Of a stretch of 64,000 nucleotides of DNA, positions 43,294-50,592 are shown piece by piece. The notes under the pieces were generated by a model. The model was given only the letters and a program-made list of their open reading frames with translations. It did no database searches and had not been told where the DNA came from. The stretch spans positions 1-64,000 of the forward strand of contig CARYFM010000001.1 of NCBI GenBank assembly GCA_949101405.1, read 5' to 3'. This stretch comes from an uncultured Candidatus Saccharibacteria bacterium (GTDB lineage Bacteria; Patescibacteriota; Saccharimonadia; Saccharimonadales; Saccharimonadaceae). Each line of letters opens with the position of its first letter. Position 1 is the stretch's first letter. A program made the translations under genes and the position numbers.

Positions 43294-43508
43294 ATCTAAA
43301 TATATTATAGTATATATTCAAAGCAAAGGCAAACATTATCGGTTTTCCTTATAATTAGCTAAGACTCGGAACTAAGTCACACAAAAATACACGCTCTAAG
43401 CAACTTAGAATGTGCTCCTGCGTCCGAAATTCACAAACTCAAGTATTTACCCAACTTTTGCGTATAATTGCCGTTTTGCCGTTGTAGCGTTGTGGAAGTT
43501 GAAAAATG

Positions 43509-45218
43509 CTATTTTAACTTCTTTTCTAGGCTTTCAATGTCTTTTTCTAGTTTTTCCCGAAATTCCCAGGACATATCATTACCCCATTTGCACTTTTCAG
43601 CTTCCTTATATAACTTCCACGCACGTAAGCGGTCTCTTTCTATACCCTCGCCTTTCTCATACATCTGCGCCATGCTGGCCATTGCGTAAAAATCACCATT
43701 GTCTCGAGCCATTTTGTAGTATTCTAGTGCCTTTTTCTCGTCCTTAGGTACACCGTTTCCAGTCGCATAAATATTCCCAAGGTTATTTGCCGCATAACGT
43801 TTATCGCCTTTTTCTATTGCCAGCTCATAATACTTAATTGCGGTTTTGATATCTTTCTCTAGCGAGCCATAGCCTTCTTGGTAGAAAAGCCCCAAATTAT
43901 AATATGCGTCCGCCTCGTCCCATCTCTCGGCGATATACCGATAGACTTTATAAGCCAAATCTCGATTCTGTGAATAAGTTTTTCCAGCGTCTAACTCGTA
44001 AGCATAACGAAAGAGTATATTTACGATCTCGTCACCATTTGCCCTATCAAAGTAATCTTCGTGGCGCTCGAACTTCTTATCTTTCGCTAGTTTTTGGGCA
44101 ATCTTCTCCGCTAATTTCTCCTGCTCACTCACACACTCAGCTCGTCGTACACAGCCAGTCATATCGATATACATAACCATATTTTGGTTTTCTCGTGGCA
44201 GACTGACGAGCAAAACTTGCTTACGTTCTTGGTTAAAAATCTGTTCAAATTCTTCAGCGGAAACTTCGTCCAAACAATCGTCCACAATTAGTATCTTCAT
44301 TTCGCCAATAAGTTCTTTCGCCTCGCTCTCATGGTCTTTATATTCCGATACATGATCGTCGCCATACATTAAATCGCAATAATTCCGATATTGCATAATA
44401 CGAGCCGTCAATTCCAAATCCAACGGAGTAAAAGTCTTCTTCCAGCCATCCAGATTATCGTGCGAGAGTAGCCAAAGTGTTTTCCGGTATAACTCAATCT
44501 GTCGACCAGCTACTTTGCCGAAATCATATGTTGGCCAATCTTTCTCGCCTTTCTCTAGAATACTTTTTTTGGCTTCAAGGGCTTGTTTATGGTATTTCTG
44601 ATTCACTTTTACTAAGTGGTAGCGACTATCTGGGTAGATAACTTCGTAATCAGTCTTATCGTCTTCCAACTTCTCACTACTCACGAAACCATATTTGCCG
44701 TCTTTCGTGACAATAAACTCACATGGATCGTTCATACATCCAAACGAAACTCGGAAAATGATTTCTTGGTCCGCCTTATCGGATCTTTTTGAATGCTGCC
44801 TCTCTGCTTCCTCGAATATCGCATCAAATTGCACTAAACCATCCCCCTTAAAGCGATACTTATTTTGATAAACTAAATCGTGCTTCTCGGTATGAAATTC
44901 TTCACGAGGTTTACCAATATAAGTCGCAAAAGACCCTCGCTTCACAATAGACAACACTTTATTGCCTAATTGGGCTATAAAATCGTCAATTGGGTTAGAA
45001 GTTTCTGTATTAAACGTTTGCCACATAATTTTATCGCCTTGCGAGTACGCAACTTCACAAAACTGCCCCATATTCATAGCTGAGTATGAAGGGTATTGTG
45101 TGTCAGGATAGCTAAGAACGAAAATAATGTCATGAGAAGCAATCTCCGCAAGTGCCTCTCTCAAATCATGAGTGCGATTACAACTTTCTCGTTCTATGTC
45201 AATATATTTTTCGCTCAT
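43509..45218 (-). CDS. Sel1-repeat protein with an unrecognised N-terminal region
   Basis: From MSEKYIDIERESC (569 residues), chosen because a -10-like GATAAT lies ~10 bases upstream. The C terminus (about 435-550) holds three Sel1-type tetratricopeptide repeats (ADAYYNLGLFYQEGYG, YAANNLGNIYATGNGV, YAMASMAQMYEKGEGI). The first ~420 residues match nothing I recognise: DIIFVLSYPDTQYP, an acidic middle and KILIVDDCLDEVSAEEFEQI. Sel1 repeats usually mediate protein contacts. The region 43294-43508 upstream of the small-gene pair has no other gene. Probably an accessory effector or sensor of the island. Confidence 0.75.
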   Translation of the reverse strand: MSEKYIDIERESCNRTHDLREALAEIASHDIIFVLSYPDTQYPSYSAMNMGQFCEVAYSQGDKIMWQTFNTETSNPIDDFIAQLGNKVLSIVKRGSFATYIGKPREEFHTEKHDLVYQNKYRFKGDGLVQFDAIFEEAERQHSKRSDKADQEIIFRVSFGCMNDPCEFIVTKDGKYGFVSSEKLEDDKTDYEVIYPDSRYHLVKVNQKYHKQALEAKKSILEKGEKDWPTYDFGKVAGRQIELYRKTLWLLSHDNLDGWKKTFTPLDLELTARIMQYRNYCDLMYGDDHVSEYKDHESEAKELIGEMKILIVDDCLDEVSAEEFEQIFNQERKQVLLVSLPRENQNMVMYIDMTGCVRRAECVSEQEKLAEKIAQKLAKDKKFERHEDYFDRANGDEIVNILFRYAYELDAGKTYSQNRDLAYKVYRYIAERWDEADAYYNLGLFYQEGYGSLEKDIKTAIKYYELAIEKGDKRYAANNLGNIYATGNGVPKDEKKALEYYKMARDNGDFYAMASMAQMYEKGEGIERDRLRAWKLYKEAEKCKWGNDMSWEFREKLEKDIESLEKKLK

Positions 45219-45260
45219 ATCTACTCTAATTATCCTATATTTCCATGCTCTCGGCAAATT

Positions 45261-46157
45261 TTAGTTCGCATTATAGCCGAATTTAGGGTTGCGAGTTAAA
45301 AGCAACTCCTTCCACCAAGACTCTCTCGCAATAATCGTTTCGTCATCGGTTGTAGATTTATAAATATCAAGAATTGAGTAGCGGAAGTTGTATTTTATGT
45401 AATCTAAACCTTGTTCTTCAACTAAGGCTTTCAATTCCTTATTTCCACCATGTCCATTTTCTACATAGCTACACCACCGACCAAGTAGCATGTCGTCGCC
45501 ATAAGCCGAACCAACATAACGTTTATTTGTGGCGGTATCAGTTATAAGGTAAACTGCTTTCTGATTTTTCAGGGCAATTTGCCAAGTTTTAAGATTTAAG
45601 ACGTGCTTTAACTCCGACCAAGACAAGTTCACGTTTTCGTAGTCTGGAAACTCCGCTTCTATTTTGTCATAGGGTTGCTCAAGAATGGTTTTGACAGTTA
45701 TAGTGTTGATAATGTTTTCGCTACGCACTACAACATTTCTACCCTTATCTTCATAATGAACTATGAGCCGACCAAAAAGCGGGGCATATTAAGCAAAACT
45801 TTTCTCGTCAACGTCAATAAGGGGCTTGCTATTATCGAGCACTTTATAAGCATTAACTAGTAGCCAATCCTTGTCGGAGGAATACGGTATAAAGCAAAAC
45901 GCAATATCGCCATTGGAAAAGCGTTTAATATGTGCGTCTGGGTTGTGCGTTTTGACAGATTCTTTCACAACGGAAACTTCGCCAGAACGGTACATTGTGA
46001 GTAAATTAAAATACCTAGAATTCTCGCCAAGTTTAGATCTAACTTCTGGAATCCAAGGATCGGCATCATATTGCCAATTACTATTGAAGACGAGCTTAAG
46101 TTTACTCATATCTTCGCTTGTTAGGTGTAATAGTTCTGTAAATTTTATAGCACTCAT
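45261..46157 (-). pseudogene. GIY-YIG nuclease gene interrupted by one in-frame stop
   Basis: Two pieces in the same frame make one gene. The first (45789-46157, start MSAIKF after AGGACGAG) covers the N-terminal domain (LLHLTSEDMSKL..., SGEVSVVKESV, DWLLVNAYKVLDNS). It ends at TAA (45789-45791). Reading through this single codon, 20 more codons (YAPLFGRLIVHYEDKGRN...) continue without a break into the second piece, with AVYLITDTATNKRYVGSAYG, the GIY-YIG motif, and the C-terminal FGYNAN. The full product would be ~297 residues, matching a common family of GIY-YIG proteins on mobile elements. It is either a recent nonsense mutation or two products after reinitiation at GTG 45728. Confidence 0.8.
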
Positions 46158-46202
46158 TTTGCTCGTCCTTTCTGGTCGCCCTAATAACAAAAATGCGACC
46201 AT

Positions 46203-46387
46203 GTACTTAGTCGCTTAAACCTTAACAAACTCAGCTCCAAGAACCTAATTTGCGTACATAGCCGCATTTCTCCTTGGAGCTAGTGGCATTGGAAGCCATT
46301 AGCCTGAGAGTTAATTAAGATTTAAGCAATACTATTGTATCATATTATGCCCTAGATGGGAAGCCATATTCCCAACAGAGGTCAGAG
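46203..46387 (-). promoter_or_regulatory. Structured leader of the GIY-YIG gene
   Basis: A -10-like TACAAT lies near 46335 on the minus strand. The ~170-base leader has a 9-bp stem (AGCTCCAAG with CTTGGAGCT, about 40 bases apart) and a TGGTCG/CGACCA stem just before the Shine-Dalgarno. Such a leader could regulate translation. The promoter for the gene on the plus strand starts at 46388. Confidence 0.5.
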
Positions 46388-46416
46388 TTGACTTTTACAG
46401 AGGTGAGTATTAGAAT
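46388..46416 (+). promoter_or_regulatory. Promoter of the 46424 gene
   Basis: TTGACT (46388-46393), 17-bp spacer, TAGAAT (46411-46416), 7 bases before ATG. It shows that leaderless starts also occur inside the island. Confidence 0.7.
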
Positions 46417-46423
46417 AATAGTA

Positions 46424-47197
46424 ATGACTACAAGGCAAGAAAAAATTCAGTATGTTGTAGATTTGCTTAGGGAGCAAGTTCAAAGCGAGATTAACCCTAC
46501 ACTTCCCCTAGCACTAAGCTCCGATAATTGTAAAAATATAACTCCGCAAGATTTAATACAAGTTTTAGAGTTTTTAGAACAACAACCGAACTGCCTCACT
46601 CTGGAGTATCGACATAGGTATCGTAATGAGCGTGAACTATACGATGATTTATGGAGCGACCTTCAAGAGTTTAAAGAAATAGTATCTGATATTCCAGGAG
46701 CATATGAGGCTCATATTCAAGAACAGCTTGAAATAGTTGACTGCTCGGTAAAACTTTTACCGGATTTTGATTCCGGAGTTCAGAACGCATTAGCTGGCAA
46801 AAATAATTGTATACCCACAAAAGGTACAGATATCGCATTAAGGCTTTTATTGGATGGTGAAGACCAAGTAATTATTAAAATTGTAGGAATCGGAAAACAA
46901 TACAAGGTAAAAAATCTAAGTAGAAGCTCCATCTATCAAGGAATTATGGTATATGCTGGGCAACATCAAAACACTACTTTCAAACCCGCCGAAATTTGTA
47001 AAAGCACCTATAATACTTATGACTTATTAAAACGTATTTTCGGGCATACGGCTATTTATAAGGCATTTTTTACAATCTCTGGTGAAAACGGCTCAGAGCT
47101 AACTGCCAACTTCCAGCCAACCTATGACGATCTTAAAGTAGCGAATACTAGTGTTCAAATTATTAGAGATGTTTTGGAAGATCTAAAGTCAAAATAA
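46424..47197 (+). CDS. Unrecognised island protein
   Basis: From MTTRQEKIQYVVDLL (257 residues), 7 bases after TAGAAT. The N-terminal half is helical and acidic (ITPQDLIQVLEFLEQQPN, YDDLWSDLQEFKEIV). The C-terminal half is mixed with basic patches (KGTDIALRLLLDGEDQVIIKIVG, QYKVKNLSRSSIYQGIMVYAG, KRIFGHTAIYKAFF). No family is recognised. It is divergent from the GIY-YIG gene and upstream of the iterons and replication genes, so it may be a regulator of the element. The gene ends 30-70 bases before the iteron array. Confidence 0.6.
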   Translation: MTTRQEKIQYVVDLLREQVQSEINPTLPLALSSDNCKNITPQDLIQVLEFLEQQPNCLTLEYRHRYRNERELYDDLWSDLQEFKEIVSDIPGAYEAHIQEQLEIVDCSVKLLPDFDSGVQNALAGKNNCIPTKGTDIALRLLLDGEDQVIIKIVGIGKQYKVKNLSRSSIYQGIMVYAGQHQNTTFKPAEICKSTYNTYDLLKRIFGHTAIYKAFFTISGENGSELTANFQPTYDDLKVANTSVQIIRDVLEDLKSK

Positions 47198-47233
47198 ACA
47201 TTAGACAGCCTATAGAGGGTTGTTTTTGTTCGT

Positions 47234-47317
47234 ACTAACGAATAACTAACGCTTTACTAACATAGTACTAACACGCCATAACACAACTTAACGTGGGTCA
47301 AATATATCGGCGTTAGT
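47234..47317 (+). repeat. Iteron-like array (ACTAAC, 11-bp period)
   Basis: ACTAAC occurs at 47234, 47245, 47256 and 47267, exactly 11 bp apart, with GTTAGT (inverted) at 47312. The array lies ~135 bases before the first gene of the replication-like module. Helically phased repeats before a replication gene are typical of iterons (initiator binding sites) or of an autoregulatory operator. The intergenic region 47198-47406 contains no gene. Confidence 0.75.
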
Positions 47318-47406
47318 GTTGTTGAGCTGTGAAATAATAAGGGTAGATTCAATTAAAACAAGAATCTAAAAATAATATCAAATTAAATCAAAGAAAGGAA
47401 GCCCTT

Positions 47407-47601
47407 GTGGACAAGGTTTTTGATGCCAAAAATCTGAAGCACCTCAGAAAGCTCGTAAAGAAAACTGTCGGTCTCGAATTAAATGACGACGATCTCTACG
47501 ATTGCGCCGTGTCGGTTGTTAGATTTACGTCTGCGAAGATCTTACGTTCACGAGAGTACCTTTCTCAGGAGGAAAATAATGGCGGAAACGCCCGAAAATA
47601 A
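47407..47601 (+). CDS. Small basic protein before the replication ATPase
   Basis: The 64-residue product starts at GTG 47407 after AAGAAAGGAAG, with VFDAKNLKHLRKLVKKTVG (basic amphipathic) and DDDLYDCAVSVVRFTSAKIL. Its last 23 bases overlap the start of the ATPase gene, whose Shine-Dalgarno (AGGAGG) lies inside it, so the two are coupled. Function unknown; its place suggests a copy-control or initiator accessory protein. Confidence 0.6.
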   Translation: MDKVFDAKNLKHLRKLVKKTVGLELNDDDLYDCAVSVVRFTSAKILRSREYLSQEENNGGNARK

Positions 47602-49120
47602 ACCGAAAACATTAGCAGAAGAAGCTGTCGAGCAAATCAAAACTCAAAATACACTCTTCTTCGACCAGCAACAAGAACCGTATATCGCTCTGGACAAGAA
47701 AGGTGGTCGGGTTATTAAACTAATGTCTAAAGAGTTTGAACGTTGGCTACGTAACTTCTTAATTAAAAAATACCAGAGGTTTCAGGGGCTAGATGCGATT
47801 GTAGAGATTGTTCGCACAATGCTAGTTTATGAAGCCGAGATGAGTGGCGAATATCATGAGTTAAATACTCGACTGTGCCGTATCGACGATCACAAAGGCA
47901 ACCCAGTAGAGATTGTTTATGACGTAGGAGACGGGACTCACGCCATCAGTATTAAGCCAGGAGAGTGGTCAATTCAAGATGTACCAATCGCCTTTCTTCA
48001 CCATCGCCACCAAAAGCCACAATGCCTACCAAAACAGCATAAAGATTGTAGTATTGAGCCACTACGAAACTTGCTGTCGGAGTTTAGGGATGATCGAGAG
48101 TGGCTTGTAATCATGGCATATATTATTAGCCTGTATGTTCCAGACATTCCAAAGCCATTGTTAGTATTATCGGGTGATAACGGTAGCGGTAAGACCTTAA
48201 CGGCGAGACGTATCGTCGAACTCGTAGAGTGCTCTTCGCTAGAGAGCGGTTTGCCATTAATTAAAAATGGCCAAGAACTTATGCGCCTAGCTAATAAAAA
48301 TGCTATCTTAATGCTGGACAATTTGAGCAATATATCAGTATCGTTAAGTGACGACCTGTGTCGTATCTCAACTGGAGCTAGTCTTGCTAAGAGATCCCTT
48401 TTTACGGATGACGATGACTGGTTTTGTGAGGTCTGCCGTCCAGTAATCATTACGGGCATTCCATCAACTCTTATTGAGAGAGAGGACACTTTAGATCGCA
48501 CTATTCCAGTTAAGGTTAGTCGTATTTCGGAAACTAAACGCAAGACGCAAGCTGAGCTAGACTCTGAATTCGCAAAGCTAAAACCGTACCTACTAGGTAG
48601 TATCTATAACACGCTTAGCAAGGCTCTTAAACTTTTACCATCCGTAAGGCTTGAAAAATTACCAAGGCTAGCTGATTGGTATGTCCTTTCCTACGTAATC
48701 TGTGAAAGCATGGATGGTCATACTGGACAAGAATTTGTAGAAGCATATGAGTCCATTCTCGATAGACAGACTGAAATTGCAATTGCATCTTCGCTGGTTA
48801 GTCAAGCTTGCCGTCTTCTAACCTCGCAAACTGGCAAATGGGAAGGTTCAGCCTCGCAACTACACGAACTTAAACTTGTTCATGAAGATTGTCATTCCAT
48901 TGATTACGAGGATCGCTGCTATTTATTAAACAATCCAAGTTGGCCACGCACTCCATCCACATTGGGTAAACAGTTGGAGCGCGCTAAGTCAACGCTGGAG
49001 AGTATTGGCATTAAAGTAGACAACAAACACTACAGGTTTGGACAAAGGCATATAACCCTAACCGACACAAAGTGGGCAGAGTCTAACAAGCCTGAAGCTA
49101 AGCCCGCAAACACAAACTAA
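47579..49120 (+). CDS. Phage/plasmid-type replication ATPase (helicase-like)
   Basis: From MAETPENKPKTLAEEA (513 residues), with AGGAGG 7 bases before ATG. A charged N-terminal ~170 residues (KEFERWLRNFLIKKYQRFQ, possibly DNA-contacting) lead to a P-loop VLSGDNGSGKTLTAR (near 196-210), Walker B-like AILMLDNLSNI and an arginine-rich sensor area, then a helical C terminus with a winged-helix-like end (GKQLERAKSTLESIGIKV). It resembles the helicase part of phage or plasmid primase-helicases, but no primase zinc finger or catalytic acids are seen. Together with the iterons and the SSB-like gene it makes a small replication module. Confidence 0.78.
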   Translation: MAETPENKPKTLAEEAVEQIKTQNTLFFDQQQEPYIALDKKGGRVIKLMSKEFERWLRNFLIKKYQRFQGLDAIVEIVRTMLVYEAEMSGEYHELNTRLCRIDDHKGNPVEIVYDVGDGTHAISIKPGEWSIQDVPIAFLHHRHQKPQCLPKQHKDCSIEPLRNLLSEFRDDREWLVIMAYIISLYVPDIPKPLLVLSGDNGSGKTLTARRIVELVECSSLESGLPLIKNGQELMRLANKNAILMLDNLSNISVSLSDDLCRISTGASLAKRSLFTDDDDWFCEVCRPVIITGIPSTLIEREDTLDRTIPVKVSRISETKRKTQAELDSEFAKLKPYLLGSIYNTLSKALKLLPSVRLEKLPRLADWYVLSYVICESMDGHTGQEFVEAYESILDRQTEIAIASSLVSQACRLLTSQTGKWEGSASQLHELKLVHEDCHSIDYEDRCYLLNNPSWPRTPSTLGKQLERAKSTLESIGIKVDNKHYRFGQRHITLTDTKWAESNKPEAKPANTN

Positions 49121-49207
49121 GGAATAACGAAAAATGACACAGATTCGAGGCTCGCCGCAAAAGAGCCAATATGGATACAGATAAAGTTTAACAAGGAAAA
49201 AGCTAAA

Positions 49208-49735
49208 ATGAAGGAAGAAAAAGATCCAAAAATTCTCAAATTGAAGAATCTAAAGGTGGCATTTGCTAACCTTGACAACAAAGACCAACTAGGAAAGTCT
49301 ATTCTGGTAGTCGTTGATGACCCAGTTATCGAAGAAAAAATCAAGACATGGGTCAGCGTAAATAAAATCGGAAAAGACGATCCAGGTGTAGCAAAATTCA
49401 ACGAATATGAAGGGCAAAAACGCTTTAAATTCAAACTCACAAACAACACAGAGGTAGTCGATATGGCTGGACAAGACGCTATGGACGGTCTTAACTATGG
49501 GGCGGTTGTGTCAATCGTAGCTAAAGCCTACGAGTATCACCATAAACAATTCGGAAGTGGCGTGAGCCAGTCATTACAAACCGTAATCGTCATGAAGTCC
49601 GCTGTTAATGAAGCAAAAGCTATGACAGCAAGCTTCCTAGATGAATTAAATCAAGAAGTGAGCGGAGCCGAATCGGATGTAGCCCCGAAAGATATTCCGG
49701 AAGATGACTTCGACCTAGACAGCATTCCATTTTAA
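49208..49735 (+). CDS. SSB-like single-strand DNA-binding protein
   Basis: The 175-residue product has a beta-rich body (KLKNLKVAFANLDNK, RFKFKLTNNTEVV, GLNYGAVVSIVAKAYEYH) and an acidic C terminus ending DFDLDSIPF. That acidic tail with terminal Ile-Pro-Phe is the protein-binding tip of bacterial SSB proteins. The body does not match the canonical SSB OB-fold, so it may be a phage-type ssDNA-binding protein. The Shine-Dalgarno is AAGGAAAAAG. It lies between the ATPase and the two paralogues in one transcript. Confidence 0.7.
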   Translation: MKEEKDPKILKLKNLKVAFANLDNKDQLGKSILVVVDDPVIEEKIKTWVSVNKIGKDDPGVAKFNEYEGQKRFKFKLTNNTEVVDMAGQDAMDGLNYGAVVSIVAKAYEYHHKQFGSGVSQSLQTVIVMKSAVNEAKAMTASFLDELNQEVSGAESDVAPKDIPEDDFDLDSIPF

Positions 49736-49761
49736 TTTAAAGGAGAAAAAATGAAGAACAA

Positions 49762-50079
49762 ATGAAAAATGTAAGGAAATTTAGCAAGATGAAGAATCAA
49801 AAAACACGCCTACCGCTCTTAATGAAGGTAGATTCCGAAGAAACTGGCGAACTGGTAAGATTCGTGAAGTTTAACAGTAAAGATTTTATTAAAAGTTTAG
49901 AGAGAGCACTAGCAAAGTATCCCGAATTCCGCCCACCCTATACTACCGCTGATATGCCAGCCTGCGTTCTAGACTACAGAGTATTTCCGGATTTAGGACG
50001 AAAAGGCGGTTTCATTCTTTTTATGGATTTTTTACCTGGCGATAAAGCATACAACTATATTAAGGAGCAAGAAGATTAA
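49762..50079 (+). CDS. Paralogous small protein A (FLPGDKA family)
   Basis: The 105-residue product shares with the next gene the pattern P-x-T-T-x-D-x-P-A-x-x-L-x-Y-x-V-x-P, then FLPGDKA and Tyr near the end. Neither belongs to a family I know. The best Shine-Dalgarno (AGGAG, 49741-49745) fits ATG 49751, which opens a four-codon frame (MKNK-stop) whose stop overlaps this ATG as ATGA. Translation may therefore depend on reinitiation. The last codon directly abuts the next gene's ATG. Confidence 0.65.
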   Translation: MKNVRKFSKMKNQKTRLPLLMKVDSEETGELVRFVKFNSKDFIKSLERALAKYPEFRPPYTTADMPACVLDYRVFPDLGRKGGFILFMDFLPGDKAYNYIKEQED

Positions 50080-50463
50080 ATGAGTAAGACGACAGAGTTT
50101 AGCAATACATTAGAAAATCAAGAAAAACACCTACCACCACTCGTTAGTGTAAACGATATTTACGAAGGTGAAAACGGTAAGCCCGAATGCGAAGAATTCG
50201 GTATTAGGGAAATCGGAGAGAGGCTTGAGTATGATCTATTACAGATCTCTGATTTTCAGTCGCCACATACTACCATCGACAAGCCAGCGCATATTCTTAG
50301 TTATGGTGTAATTCCTGAGCCAGACGAAAGAGGTGTCTTTACAGCTTATCTAGAGTTCTTGCCTGGCGATAAAGCGCCACAATACTATGAAAAAATCTTA
50401 AAGAAGTTAAGAGTCGTACCGCAAAGCGATAACGGTACATCGGCAAAACGGCAAAAAGCGTAA
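50080..50463 (+). CDS. Paralogous small protein B (FLPGDKA family)
   Basis: The 127-residue product is similar to its neighbour over PHTTIDKPAHILSYGVIPEPDERGVFTAYLEFLPGDKA. It has a longer N terminus (ENGKPECEEFGIREIGERLEYDLL) and a basic tail (SAKRQKA). The pair clearly arose by tandem duplication. Placed between the SSB-like gene and the integrase, they could be recombination directionality factors or inhibitors, but sequence gives no proof. Confidence 0.65.
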   Translation: MSKTTEFSNTLENQEKHLPPLVSVNDIYEGENGKPECEEFGIREIGERLEYDLLQISDFQSPHTTIDKPAHILSYGVIPEPDERGVFTAYLEFLPGDKAPQYYEKILKKLRVVPQSDNGTSAKRQKA

Positions 50464-50497
50464 GACTTTTAGCTATTAGCCATAAAAACGTAAGTAC

Positions 50498-50550
50498 ATA
50501 GCCCCTCTATAAAACAAGTTCGACTCGCAAAGACGAGGGGCTATCTTTTT
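50498..50550 (+). terminator. Terminator before the recombinase gene
   Basis: ATAGCCCCTC pairs with GAGGGGCTAT across a ~27-base loop, followed by CTTTTT. It separates the replication-like operon from the recombinase, or could act as an attenuator. Confidence 0.75.
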
Positions 50551-50592
50551 ACAGCAAAATAAAAGATAATTAGTGTCAAGGAGACAAAAATA

